Shown in pieces: positions 7,696 to 14,528 of a stretch of DNA of 22,917 nucleotides. How positions within the stretch are numbered: position 1 is the first letter of the stretch; each line of letters starts with the position of its first letter. This stretch comes from a virus: IMG/VR virus record IMGVR_UViG_3300017719_000224, positions 1 to 22,917 of that record, one strand, 5' to 3'. The position numbers were made by a program, and so were the translations under genes. The notes under the pieces are model-generated. The model made no database searches, was not told where the DNA came from, and saw only the letters and a program-made list of their open reading frames with translations.

Positions 7696-8265
7696 TTAAT
7701 ATCCTAATTGTTCACATATGAGATTCATATGTACGATAACAACCATAGCATAACTTAGTGCGTGTGCTTTCTTAAAATAGTAAGCCTTGTTATCGTTTAC
7801 GGGTTTTACCCATACTTGATCCATTATTGTCTGCCAGCCTTTGTCTTGTAAATGTCGTTTGGCTGGTCTGATAATTGCCAGTGTAGCCGCCAATTGCTGT
7901 ACCGAAGTAGGCTTCAATTGTTTTAATAGACTGTCGTGCCCGCTTAGATGAAATAGCTGATCTACGAAGTCTTTGTGTTCCAGAAGTTCCCATACTGGTT
8001 CCTTTTCCATTAATTGCTTTAGATGATCGTCATCGTTTACGTCTTTGTATATGCTTAGATTAAGTAGATCCAATTTAAAGAATCCCATATCGTCAGCTTG
8101 TGTGTGTTCAACTGTACACACATTTGTAAATGGATTGCTGGGTACTCTATGAAAATAAACACCAGTATTGTGTTTTCTCTTCTTGAGCCTGGCTGGTACA
8201 TTTTTAAATAATTCTAGTGCTTGACTTCTATCTGCAAAGTCAATATCGATATCAGGTAATCCCAT
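7696..8265 (-). CDS. Miniature DnaE/PolC (C-family polymerase) palm-like protein
   Basis: 189 aa. Several segments align by eye with bacterial Pol III alpha: LPDIDIDFADR at 3-13 (alpha PDFDVDF, catalytic D401 and D403), HNTGVYFHRVPSNPFTNV...DDMGFFKLDLLNL at 32-70 (alpha H-GGVVIAP..PVTQF...GLVKFDFLGL, third catalytic Asp; D66 here), LFHLSGHDSLLKQLKPTS near 105-122 (alpha FQLESRGMKDLIKRLQP) with AATLAIIRP after it, and FKKAHALSYAMVVIVHMNL near the end (alpha FNKSHSAAYALVSYQT). PHP, most of the fingers, the beta-binding and OB domains are absent, so independent polymerase activity is doubtful. GGGAG precedes the ATG inside the upstream gene, with 14-nt overlap. I recall conserved cyanophage relatives of unknown function. 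Confidence 0.85.
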   Translation of the reverse strand: MGLPDIDIDFADRSQALELFKNVPARLKKRKHNTGVYFHRVPSNPFTNVCTVEHTQADDMGFFKLDLLNLSIYKDVNDDDHLKQLMEKEPVWELLEHKDFVDQLFHLSGHDSLLKQLKPTSVQQLAATLAIIRPAKRHLQDKGWQTIMDQVWVKPVNDNKAYYFKKAHALSYAMVVIVHMNLICEQLGY

Positions 8266-8959
8266 CTATCATCTCCCGTACAAAGTTTGCATCATGTGGA
8301 TTAAGTTTTGTTTTCTTTCCCCAATGATCTGCATCAATGCTGTTTGCTATTCTCGCAAAACATTCATCTGGCATATTGCTTAATGCTGTTTGCGCTCGTT
8401 TGCTGTTCAACATAATCCATGGCGAAATCTTACCCATTTCACACCATTCAGCTATCAAGTATCCACTAGCATTTTCCCAGAATGTTGCAAAGTAATCTGT
8501 TTCAGCGGCATGCTCTACAAAACGTTCTAGCGCACGTTCTACACTTTCACGTTTACAATGATCCTGTACAAACAACAAATACATTTTATCAGTGGGCCAA
8601 TCTTTGAGTTTGGCTTTGTTTTTAATTAACCAGCGAGTAAATGCTTCTTGATCTATACAGCGTATGTTTAAACAGTATGCACCAAACTTTACAAATGCTG
8701 TATAATACTGACTGTCAACAAAGTCCTTGTATTCCTTAGGCTTGCTTTGCATTTCAATTCTATAAAACAAATCATAACTAGCAAAGCCTACCAAGACATC
8801 TTGATTAAGTTTACTTTGCCAACGTCTTTTCTTTTCACAACTGTGAGCTAGTAATGTGCCTTCACGTTGAAAGCTCTTCTTGCAATAATCACATGTGAAT
8901 TTACCTTTTGTCAATCCTATACTTCCTACTGCATTTACTAGTTCTTCTGCTGTGGTCAT
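8252..8959 (-). CDS. Zinc-finger phage protein, N-terminal CCHC-type finger
   Basis: 235 aa. The N-terminal FTCDYCKKSF...LLAHSC has C23-x2-C26 and H39-x-C41, a compact C2H2/C2HC finger followed by a basic run (EKKRRWQSK) that could contact nucleic acid. The rest is alpha-helical with many aromatic residues (YYTAFVKFGAYC, ISPWIMLNSKRAQTALS) and a C-terminal DADHWGKK...FVREMI segment. From memory a protein of this architecture precedes the DnaE-like gene in marine T4-like phages, so the two may act together. ATGA overlap with the upstream gene and 14-nt overlap with the downstream gene imply coupled translation. Function unknown; nucleic-acid binding is inferred. Confidence 0.85.
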   Translation of the reverse strand: MTTAEELVNAVGSIGLTKGKFTCDYCKKSFQREGTLLAHSCEKKRRWQSKLNQDVLVGFASYDLFYRIEMQSKPKEYKDFVDSQYYTAFVKFGAYCLNIRCIDQEAFTRWLIKNKAKLKDWPTDKMYLLFVQDHCKRESVERALERFVEHAAETDYFATFWENASGYLIAEWCEMGKISPWIMLNSKRAQTALSNMPDECFARIANSIDADHWGKKTKLNPHDANFVREMIDGIT

Positions 8960-9426
8960 TTTTTAAACAGATCTTTTATTTGCTTTTTATCCATGCCCAG
9001 TTCTTCTGCTACTGCTTTAAAGTCGTTGATGTCATTTGTACTTACCAGAAGTTCTAGCTCATCGTCATTGTATGTTGGATAAAGTTCTTGCAACCATTTG
9101 AGAAGTTTGCCTGCTTTGCCTTTGCGCTGTTTACTGGGAGGTATCCAAGGATGAAATTGATTCATACCTAAGCCTACACACTGCAACAGTTTGAATTGTA
9201 GTTCAGGTTCTTTGCGCAATATATTATAATGCTTGTTCACTAGTTCATTTGTAAGTGCCAAATAATGATATTCAATATCTGGATTTTTAGTTTGCACTGC
9301 ACTGGTATAGCGCATTAGCACAAAGATACCAAGTTTCTTTTTTTCTTCTTCTGTTAAACTATCCCACCACGCTCTGTCACGCTGATCAATAGCTCGCATT
9401 TCTTCTTTGATACTAAGTTTGCTCAT
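8956..9426 (-). CDS. Conserved hypothetical protein of the uvsW operon
   Basis: 156 aa, soluble and helical. It begins MSKLSIKEEMRAIDQRDRAWWDSL; the middle is PELQFKLLQCVGLGMNQFHPWIPPSKQRKGKAGKLL; the C-terminus is a small helical domain (NDDELELLVSTNDINDFKAVAEELGMDKKQIKDLFKK). I considered T4 gp62 (clamp-loader small subunit) because of the general layout, but the match is too weak to name it. It abuts the upstream gene (TAAATG) and overlaps the zinc-finger gene by ATGA. Membership of the uvsW message suggests a DNA-metabolism role, which is inference. Confidence 0.8.
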   Translation of the reverse strand: MSKLSIKEEMRAIDQRDRAWWDSLTEEEKKKLGIFVLMRYTSAVQTKNPDIEYHYLALTNELVNKHYNILRKEPELQFKLLQCVGLGMNQFHPWIPPSKQRKGKAGKLLKWLQELYPTYNDDELELLVSTNDINDFKAVAEELGMDKKQIKDLFKK

Positions 9427-9636
9427 TTACCATAATCCAAGTGTTCTTCCGTTACCAACTATTATAAAGCCACATGTACAAATATGCAAGACAATCCAGA
9501 AGGTTCTGAACCATAATGCTTTGTGAACATCATGTTGTGTAATTGGCAAAAACTCTGGCTTGTCCTCATCATTTACGCCAACTGGCATGCCAACTGTTCT
9601 ACTCCATAGTTTTAACCAACGACGTTGTCCACTCAT
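9427..9636 (-). CDS. Small single-pass membrane protein
   Basis: 69 aa from the ATG at 9636, which overlaps the stop of the preceding small gene as ATGA; this coupling decides the start over ATGs further upstream. A basic amphipathic N-terminus (MSGQRRWLKLWSRTVG) is followed by a polar linker and a membrane helix (ALWFRTFWIVLHICTCGFIIVG) close to the C-terminus. It sits beside another small membrane peptide, so the two might form a pair in the host membrane. No known family is assigned. Confidence 0.8.
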   Translation of the reverse strand: MSGQRRWLKLWSRTVGMPVGVNDEDKPEFLPITQHDVHKALWFRTFWIVLHICTCGFIIVGNGRTLGLW

Positions 9637-9797
9637 CCAAATACTGTCCATAAAATTAAAAGTATAATAGCCCAACCAAAAATACCTAATCCATTGTTAC
9701 CTACGTGTCCTTTTGCTTTTGCGCAATCATAACAGTACCTGTATTTGGCAGGAACACGTTTATTACAAAAGAAAGCATCGCAAGTTTTTTTACTCAT
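9633..9797 (-). CDS. 54-aa zinc-ribbon plus membrane-helix peptide
   Basis: A small gene found by reading the gap. It runs from ATG 9797 to TGA 9633. The N-terminal half has C6-x4-C11 and C22-x2-C25 (RYCYDC), a likely one-zinc ribbon; the C-terminal half is a hydrophobic helix (GIFGWAIILLILWTVFG). Both junctions support it: the upstream stop overlaps its ATG (TAATG) and its stop overlaps the next start (ATGA). Without this gene there would be a 160-nt hole in an otherwise gap-free operon. Function unknown. Confidence 0.85.
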   Translation of the reverse strand: MSKKTCDAFFCNKRVPAKYRYCYDCAKAKGHVGNNGLGIFGWAIILLILWTVFG

Positions 9798-10300
9798 TAC
9801 CACAAATCCTCTGTGCTTAGTACATCTGGTATTTTATTTGTATCTTTTACAAAGTACGCACAAGGACTGTTGTCGCTTTCTCCTAAAGGAACAGCAAGTA
9901 TATGTCCAAACTTTAGTTTAGGAAAATACCATTTAACTTCTTGATAGATGTTTATAATTTCTATTTCATCAAAGCTGGGTAAAAATCCTGTAAGTGGATT
10001 AAAAACAAAGGCTTTAAATCCTCTGTCATTGAGGCTGGTTACTGGCAATACTTCCGGATCGCCTACCATTGGATCACACACTACAAGACTCCAATCTAAT
10101 GGAACCTTTACATGCCGTTTACCTATTTGCAGTACAGCCGCAGGTGCATTAAAACTTTCTAAAAATACCAATGGAACAAATACATAATCTGCTTCCTTTG
10201 GATTACTGTAGTCTAATACACAATAGCGTATGTCTTCAATCTCTTCTGGAATAAAATCTAAATCATATACTTGATTCTCTACTGTTAATATTCTAGTCAT
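9797..10300 (-). CDS. Conserved hypothetical protein directly after uvsW
   Basis: 167 aa, beta-rich, acidic overall. It begins MTRILTVENQVYDLDFIPEE and contains DYVFVPLVFLESFNAPAAVLQIG, KVPLDWSLVVCDP and KWYFPKLKFGHILAVPLG, ending in YFVKDTNKIPDV. No catalytic motif or membrane segment is evident. Its ATG overlaps the uvsW stop (ATGA), and its stop overlaps the next small gene (TAATG). I have an impression that close relatives follow uvsW in marine T4-like phages, but no function is known to me. Confidence 0.82.
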   Translation of the reverse strand: MTRILTVENQVYDLDFIPEEIEDIRYCVLDYSNPKEADYVFVPLVFLESFNAPAAVLQIGKRHVKVPLDWSLVVCDPMVGDPEVLPVTSLNDRGFKAFVFNPLTGFLPSFDEIEIINIYQEVKWYFPKLKFGHILAVPLGESDNSPCAYFVKDTNKIPDVLSTEDLW

Positions 10301-11751
10301 TTATAATCCACTTTCTCTATATGAAAGGGGTACTTGGCTTCTCGATAAAATTTCTTTCGCTCAGTCAAATGCCTCTTGCTAAATTTTGCACTGCTTGTTA
10401 TATCCCATATCTGTACATGATCTTTGTCTTGTGCTTTACGTATACCTCTACCAATACTTTGTATTACCCTAACGAAACTTTTGCCAGGCTCCACGAGAAC
10501 CAAGTTAAAAATACGAGGAATGTTAATACCCACGGCAGCCACACCATAGGTTGCAACGATAATTTTGTTGTCAACTTCACTAATTTCATCATATTGATCT
10601 TTCCTATTTTTGCTTTTCATTGAACCACTGACAAACACTGTATCATCGCCAAGTCGTTCTACTAGTCCTTCTCCTGCACTAATACGATCTACCAGCACCA
10701 ATGTATTACCACTTTGCGCCATTGTTTGTATTAGTCCACTCATGTAATCTAGTCTGTTCTTATCTGTTGTAAGATAAGTTAATTCACTTTGGTAGTTGCC
10801 ATAACTCACTGTGTCTTGTAGCTGTAGTACGTTTACTTCGCATTGTGCTAGCACACCCATGTCTTGTAGTTCGTGTGCGCTCAAACTATTGGTTACTTCT
10901 CCCAAGCTCACTTCCAAGCTCAAGCGTTCATGTTCTGCTTTAGGTATCGTGCCTGTAAGCCCCCAGCGAATTGGAATATTGCTGAACGCTCCAGTAAGCA
11001 GTTTTTTCAGGACGTCTGCTTTGGCTTGATGAACTTCGTCCACCATAACACACACGACACCTTCTGCAAAATGGTGCAACCCTTCGTCCGCTAGTCCGTC
11101 ACGGAATCTTTTTTCGAGAACGTTCAAACTCTGCCAAGTACATATGGTATGAGTTCTCCCTAATTCTTTTCTATCACCGAAGTAAACACCTACATCTAGT
11201 CCCAAATTAATATAGTCAGCTTCTGTTTGAGTGACCAAATCTTTGTTTGGAACAATAACAATACTGCGACCATAGGCTTCACACATATAGCTTAGTGCCG
11301 CAGTAATCAATGTTTTACCAGCACCTGTTGCAATTTCTTGCAAACACTGCGGTGTCTTTAAAAACTTATTGATAACTTCAACTTGATAATCTCTGAGTAC
11401 AACTGGCTCACCTGCAGCCGGATGCTTGTCGGGCCATTGTCTATCACTGAACAGTTGTTCTGTTACAGTGTCCCATTTGAGATCATGTGGTTGTCTGTGA
11501 TCCTCTATCTCAATACCGTAGCCTTCTTCGTCCAGTATGGGAAGTATAGTGGGCAAGCAGTTTACAAAGGTGCTACCACCCATAGTAAAGTAACCCACAC
11601 AGCCATCCCAACGTCCAAGTTTATATGCTGGTACGTGATATGCATGCGGCAAAAAGAACTTTAGTTTCTTTTCTAGCTTGCGTCGAGTGGTTAATCCAAG
11701 TCCTTCGAACTTGCAATTAACCTCATCTTTGAGGATAAGTTTTGTTTTCAT
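10297..11751 (-). CDS. uvsW: UvsW RNA/DNA and DNA/DNA helicase
   Basis: 484 aa (T4 UvsW about 500). This SF2 helicase unwinds branched DNA and R-loops, rewinds forks, and helps the switch from origin- to recombination-dependent replication. An N-terminal UvsW-specific domain (AYKLGRWDG near 43-50, as in T4) is followed by Walker A ATGAGKT at 141-147, motif Ia VIVPNKDLVTQ, DEVH at 238-241, motif III GLTGT at 264-268, and C-terminal motifs (VDRISAGEGLV, VATYGVAAVGINIP, QSIGRGIRKA). The start agrees with the T4 N-terminus. A sigma70-like promoter lies so close that the mRNA would begin at the A of the ATG; no Shine-Dalgarno is present. Confidence 0.95.
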   Translation of the reverse strand: MKTKLILKDEVNCKFEGLGLTTRRKLEKKLKFFLPHAYHVPAYKLGRWDGCVGYFTMGGSTFVNCLPTILPILDEEGYGIEIEDHRQPHDLKWDTVTEQLFSDRQWPDKHPAAGEPVVLRDYQVEVINKFLKTPQCLQEIATGAGKTLITAALSYMCEAYGRSIVIVPNKDLVTQTEADYINLGLDVGVYFGDRKELGRTHTICTWQSLNVLEKRFRDGLADEGLHHFAEGVVCVMVDEVHQAKADVLKKLLTGAFSNIPIRWGLTGTIPKAEHERLSLEVSLGEVTNSLSAHELQDMGVLAQCEVNVLQLQDTVSYGNYQSELTYLTTDKNRLDYMSGLIQTMAQSGNTLVLVDRISAGEGLVERLGDDTVFVSGSMKSKNRKDQYDEISEVDNKIIVATYGVAAVGINIPRIFNLVLVEPGKSFVRVIQSIGRGIRKAQDKDHVQIWDITSSAKFSKRHLTERKKFYREAKYPFHIEKVDYK

Positions 11752-11757
11752 GTTTTA

Positions 11758-11786
11758 ATAATACGCTCTAATTTAGAGTTTGTCAA
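11758..11786 (-). promoter_or_regulatory. Sigma70-type promoter of uvsW with palindromic spacer
   Basis: TTGACA (11781-11786), an exact 17-nt spacer and TATTAT (11758-11763). The spacer contains the dyad CTCTAAATTAGAG (11766-11778). The -10 is followed by TAAAAC and then ATG, so a start site 7 nt downstream of the -10 would be the first base of the start codon. Confidence 0.8.
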
Positions 11787-11965
11787 CGGCTAGCTTTTGC
11801 TTGCAAGTCATTACAACGATTTTCCATAACTTGCATTTGCATTTTTAATTTACTAACTTCTTCTTTTAATTGTTTGATAATTTCATCACGAGCTCTAAGT
11901 TCCTCTAGCCCTCGGTAACCATATTCGGTATAAGTATCTTTGACCATTTTGTTCCACCAACCCAT
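11783..11965 (-). CDS. Small coiled-coil protein
   Basis: 60 aa. After a short N-terminus (MGWWNKMVKDTYTEYG) almost the whole protein is a heptad-like amphipathic helix (LEELRARDEIIKQLKEEVSKLKMQMQVMENRCNDLQ), a probable dimeric or trimeric coiled coil. AGGA lies 7 nt upstream of the ATG. It is the first gene after the three-hairpin segment, and its stop lies just upstream of the -35 of the uvsW promoter. Function unknown; an adaptor or a regulator would be plausible. Confidence 0.75.
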   Translation of the reverse strand: MGWWNKMVKDTYTEYGYRGLEELRARDEIIKQLKEEVSKLKMQMQVMENRCNDLQAKASR

Positions 11966-11984
11966 TCGATTTTCCTGTACTACT

Positions 11985-12122
11985 ACTTATAAAATAAGGG
12001 GACTAGTAAGACTTCTTACTAGCCCCCCGGGACCTAACTGGTGTGAGTGAGAGTGACGCAGACAGAGGAGTACACCAGTTAGTATTGGTAGCCATTGCTA
12101 TTGCAACTGTCTGGCTACCAAA
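11985..12122 (-). ncRNA. Three-hairpin noncoding segment ending in a terminator-like stem
   Basis: Three inverted repeats lie in tandem after the AAA+ gene. (1) TTGGTAGCCA/TGGCTACCAA (12085-12094 and 12112-12121, 10 bp) encloses a second TTGC/GCAA stem. (2) CTAACTGGTGT/ACACCAGTTAG (12034-12044 and 12072-12082, 11 bp) has a 27-nt loop. (3) CTAGTAAG/CTTACTAG (12003-12010 and 12015-12022) is extended by four G:C pairs past one mismatch; on the minus strand TTATTTTAT follows it. Hairpin 3 looks like an intrinsic terminator. Hairpins 1 and 2 are more structure than a terminator needs, so a small RNA or a 3'-UTR processing element is suggested. No coding frame fits. Confidence 0.55.
11998..12027 (-). 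terminator. Probable intrinsic terminator after the AAA+ ATPase gene
   Basis: An 8-bp stem with loop AAGT on the minus strand is extended by GGGG/CCCC beyond a single mismatch, and a U-rich run (UUAUUUUAU) follows. The loop region overlaps AAGANNTCTT, the palindrome also found in promoter spacers elsewhere in this window. Confidence 0.6.
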
Positions 12123-12127
12123 TTCTT

Positions 12128-13147
12128 TTATATCCTTTTCATACAAGTGGACTCTGCATAACTCTTCCACTTGTTGGCATTCATTTTACGAAGATCAGCA
12201 ATCTTCAACACCATACGCAAGCTCATTTCACGCAAGCGATTCTTATTGGTGTAGATATATTCCATAAGATCTTTTTGTTCATGTTCACTAAACTTGTAAC
12301 TGTTTAACATACCATCAGCAACGATTTGTTTACAACGCAAGAACTTGTCACGCATTGTGTCTAGTGTCAAGTCCAAGTAGTGACAACGACTCATAATAGC
12401 ATCTAGGTGATCTTTTAGTTTACCACGTGTTCGTTCAAACTTTACATTGGTAATAAAAATGATCGAACCTTTAAACTCAAAGCTGTCTGGCACACCATTG
12501 TTAGCAAGCGCACGACTTTCACTGCGCCAGCTTAGTGTTCGCTTTGGGCTACTATCCAATGCCGCTTTGAGCAAGTTCAAGCTGAGTTCATCATACAGCA
12601 CACTATCACAGTCATCTAATACTAGTACACTACCGTCTCCACTGTAATCATACAGCAATTGATAAAGACCAATTGGAGTAGCGGCACCTTTTTCAACACC
12701 AAACTTACGGTTGCTGTTTTGAGACATTTTTAACATAATGCCTGCATCCTTGAGCACCTTCTCAACTCCAAAACTTTTACCAACACCCGGAGGTCCAGTA
12801 ACTACCATGCCACGCACAACCCCATCACATGACGCATATGTCATGTCTTCTAGGATTTGAAATCGCTCCCGTAACCGTTCAATGACTTGATCATCTGTTT
12901 CAGCTTGGGCGGCTTGGGCTGACACAACATTCTCTCCGTCTTCGAGGTAGTCGAATTCACTTTGATCGACTACTTTGATCCGAATGGATCGGTCCGGGAA
13001 ACCAGGCACTGCACTACCATCAACTGTAATGAAGCTACCTGTTTTGCCTTGTTTAAATTCTTTAACTAATGGAAACACTACGTCCTTCACATTAATGTTA
13101 CGGTATGTACCGTTTGCGATACGCACTTGCTTTTCTGTTGTCTGCAT
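12128..13147 (-). CDS. AAA+ ATPase
   Basis: 339 aa. N-terminal about 100 residues of unknown fold (RNINVKDVVFPLVKEF...), then an AAA+ module: Walker A GPPGVGKS at 118-125, Walker B LVLDDCDS at 175-182, sensor-1-like FITN in GSIIFITNVKF, and a C-terminal helical lid (DLMEYIYTNKNRLREMSLRMVLKIADLR) with a possible sensor-2 arginine. This architecture fits a remodelling ATPase; the substrate is unknown. Similar AAA proteins are, from memory, common in marine T4-like phages. It has its own promoter (TTGACA at 13204-13209), a leader of about 28 nt and AAGGAG before the ATG. It is followed by three hairpins, so it may be a single-gene unit. Confidence 0.9.
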   Translation of the reverse strand: MQTTEKQVRIANGTYRNINVKDVVFPLVKEFKQGKTGSFITVDGSAVPGFPDRSIRIKVVDQSEFDYLEDGENVVSAQAAQAETDDQVIERLRERFQILEDMTYASCDGVVRGMVVTGPPGVGKSFGVEKVLKDAGIMLKMSQNSNRKFGVEKGAATPIGLYQLLYDYSGDGSVLVLDDCDSVLYDELSLNLLKAALDSSPKRTLSWRSESRALANNGVPDSFEFKGSIIFITNVKFERTRGKLKDHLDAIMSRCHYLDLTLDTMRDKFLRCKQIVADGMLNSYKFSEHEQKDLMEYIYTNKNRLREMSLRMVLKIADLRKMNANKWKSYAESTCMKRI

Positions 13148-13181
13148 TGGTTCTCACTCCTTTTTAACAACTTATATAAAC

Positions 13182-13209
13182 ATATTAACATCTATGTATC
13201 TAATGTCAA
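13182..13209 (-). promoter_or_regulatory. Sigma70-type promoter of the AAA+ gene
   Basis: TTGACA (13204-13209), a 16-nt spacer and TAATAT (13182-13187); reading AATATG with 17 nt is an alternative. The -35 contains the TGA stop of the preceding 234-aa gene. The spacer AGATA...GATGTTA resembles that of the promoter at 13942-13969. Confidence 0.65.
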
Positions 13210-13910
13210 CCTTTTATTTCATTTATTTTTACATAATTAAACACAGTTTCTTTGCAGTTACTGAATTTACTAACGTCATGTGTTTTTACTTTACCAGTAA
13301 GTATAACATCTTTGCCTTCTAAAATACCAGCAATATCAGGTTCACGATTAAAGAAGAATTTACAGATGTTGCCTTTGGTATCCAAACAGGTCACCAAATG
13401 AATCGAATATTTTGCAATAAACTTTACATCTTTGATGTTTACTTGAAACATAAGACGTTCGCCAGCAGTACCAATAAATTCACTAGTTTTACGATATTGA
13501 TCAAAGAAATCATCCAATCCTTGACGCTTGCTCAACACACGAAAACTATTTGGCAAACTTGCTAGAATTGCAACGCCAAATCCATCAACTGCTTCATCAC
13601 TGAGGCAACGCAATACATTACCTTCAAAGTCATTTATATTGCCCATCATCTTTTTGGCAATCAGTTCATGTTTAAATTCGTCTACAATCTTATCTGCTTG
13701 TTCAACACAGTCTTCTGTAATTGTGAATTCTTCAGCGCCTTCTATACTCTGCATAAAGTTGAGAATACAAGTCTTGTTATCGTAAACACGCTTTTCATTT
13801 TCTCTGTCGTAATATCCAAACCCACTTTTGATAAAGCCTTGTTTGGCATCAACTGCAATAGCAAGTTCAAGTACTTGACGAGTATTATACTGTTGTTTTT
13901 GACGAGCCAT
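13206..13910 (-). CDS. Conserved hypothetical protein, possible OB-like C-terminal domain
   Basis: 234 aa. A basic N-terminus (MARQKQQYNTRQVLELA) leads into a mixed helical part. The C-terminal third alternates strands: FIAKYSIHLVTCLDTKGNICKFFFNRE and GKDVILTGKVKTHDVSKFSN...VFNYVKINEI. The "LxGKVKxH...F..C..T.LNYVK" pattern is reminiscent of OB-fold modules found in phage replication-associated proteins, but this is only a by-eye impression. GAGGAT precedes the ATG, and a promoter lies at 13942-13969. Its stop codon lies in the -35 box of the next promoter. Function unknown. Confidence 0.82.
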   Translation of the reverse strand: MARQKQQYNTRQVLELAIAVDAKQGFIKSGFGYYDRENEKRVYDNKTCILNFMQSIEGAEEFTITEDCVEQADKIVDEFKHELIAKKMMGNINDFEGNVLRCLSDEAVDGFGVAILASLPNSFRVLSKRQGLDDFFDQYRKTSEFIGTAGERLMFQVNIKDVKFIAKYSIHLVTCLDTKGNICKFFFNREPDIAGILEGKDVILTGKVKTHDVSKFSNCKETVFNYVKINEIKG

Positions 13911-13941
13911 CTTCTTATCCTCTGTTCTGTTTTACTAGTTT

Positions 13942-13969
13942 ATAATAACATCAAGATATCTTATGTCAA
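13942..13969 (-). promoter_or_regulatory. Sigma70-type promoter with AAGATATCTT spacer palindrome
   Basis: TTGACA (13964-13969), a 16-nt spacer and TATTAT (13942-13947); ATTATA with 17 nt is also readable. The perfect palindrome AAGATATCTT (13953-13962) starts 1 nt after the -35. The -35 embeds the TGA stop of the small membrane-protein gene. It drives the 234-aa gene starting at 13910. Confidence 0.7.
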
Positions 13970-14148
13970 CCTAATATAAACAATAATAATAAAAAACCTG
14001 CAATAAATGTGAAAATAATTCTGCATATAAAACCCAGTATATTGCCTAGCAATCTAAAAATACTAAATTTTTTACGGGGAGGATTAGTGTAATAGATATC
14101 ATTTATCAGATCATCTTCAGCCTGTTGTATTGTGATATCGTCTTTCAT
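13966..14148 (-). CDS. Small membrane protein after tRNA-Ser
   Basis: 60 aa from ATG 14148, preceded by GAGGA at good spacing; the longer frame from 14193 would run into the tRNA-Ser gene and is rejected. The acidic N-terminus (MKDDITIQQAEDDLINDIYY) is followed by a basic PPRKK and a long hydrophobic helix (LLGNILGFICRIIFTFIAGFLLLLFILG) to the C-terminus, giving an N-in tail-anchored topology. It lies 18 nt downstream of tRNA-Ser and is probably on the same transcript. Function unknown. Confidence 0.8.
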   Translation of the reverse strand: MKDDITIQQAEDDLINDIYYTNPPRKKFSIFRLLGNILGFICRIIFTFIAGFLLLLFILG

Positions 14149-14165
14149 AGTGTCCTCAATATAAG

Positions 14166-14254
14166 TGGCGGAGGATGTGGGAGTCGAACCCACTCAACGC
14201 TGTTAGCGTTGTACGGATTAGCAATCCGCTGCATTACCGTCCTGCCCATCCTCC
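14166..14254 (-). tRNA. tRNA-Ser (GCT)
   Basis: Acceptor GGAGGAT/ATCCTCC, anticodon loop TTGCTAA (GCT), a long variable arm (ACGCTAACAGCGT) as expected for serine, and a T arm with GGTTCGACTCC. Discriminator G and an encoded CCA (14166-14168). It reads AGC/AGU codons. Confidence 0.95.
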
Positions 14255-14270
14255 TTACTTATAATGTACA

Positions 14271-14504
14271 CTATTTACTGAATAAGTCAAGTTGTTTTGT
14301 GTAATTTTTAACAGTTTCTACAGTCATTACTCGTGTGATCCAATTCTCTGCGGCATCAGTGACATAGTGACGACTTTTATTAGGATATTCAATTCGACCT
14401 ACAATTTGGTTGTCTTCAAAAAAACTACACATCAAGTATTCGTCATCCACAAAACTAATGATTGCTTCTCGATTGTCTTTTTGAAATTTATTGTAATAGT
14501 CCAT
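14271..14504 (-). CDS. Hypothetical 77-aa protein inside the tRNA island
   Basis: 77 aa, beginning MDYYNKFQKDNREAIISFVDD. It has charged and aromatic residues (DEYLMCSFFEDNQIVGRIEYPNKSRHYVTDAAENW), no membrane helix and no known motif. AAGGA lies 7 nt before the ATG. It is placed between tRNA-Gln upstream and tRNA-Ser downstream, so its mRNA is probably released by tRNA processing on both sides. Function unknown. Confidence 0.75.
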   Translation of the reverse strand: MDYYNKFQKDNREAIISFVDDEYLMCSFFEDNQIVGRIEYPNKSRHYVTDAAENWITRVMTVETVKNYTKQLDLFSK

Positions 14505-14528
14505 TAATGTTTCCTTTTGTATCTTACT

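Noticed and set aside
8956-9426. Clamp-loader small subunit gp62
   Set aside because: The size and helical C-terminus are similar, but the visible motifs do not align convincingly and gp44/gp45/regA are not beside it.
14149-14193. Longer N-terminus for the small membrane protein
   Set aside because: It would read through the 3' end of tRNA-Ser, while the internal ATG at 14148 has a good Shine-Dalgarno.
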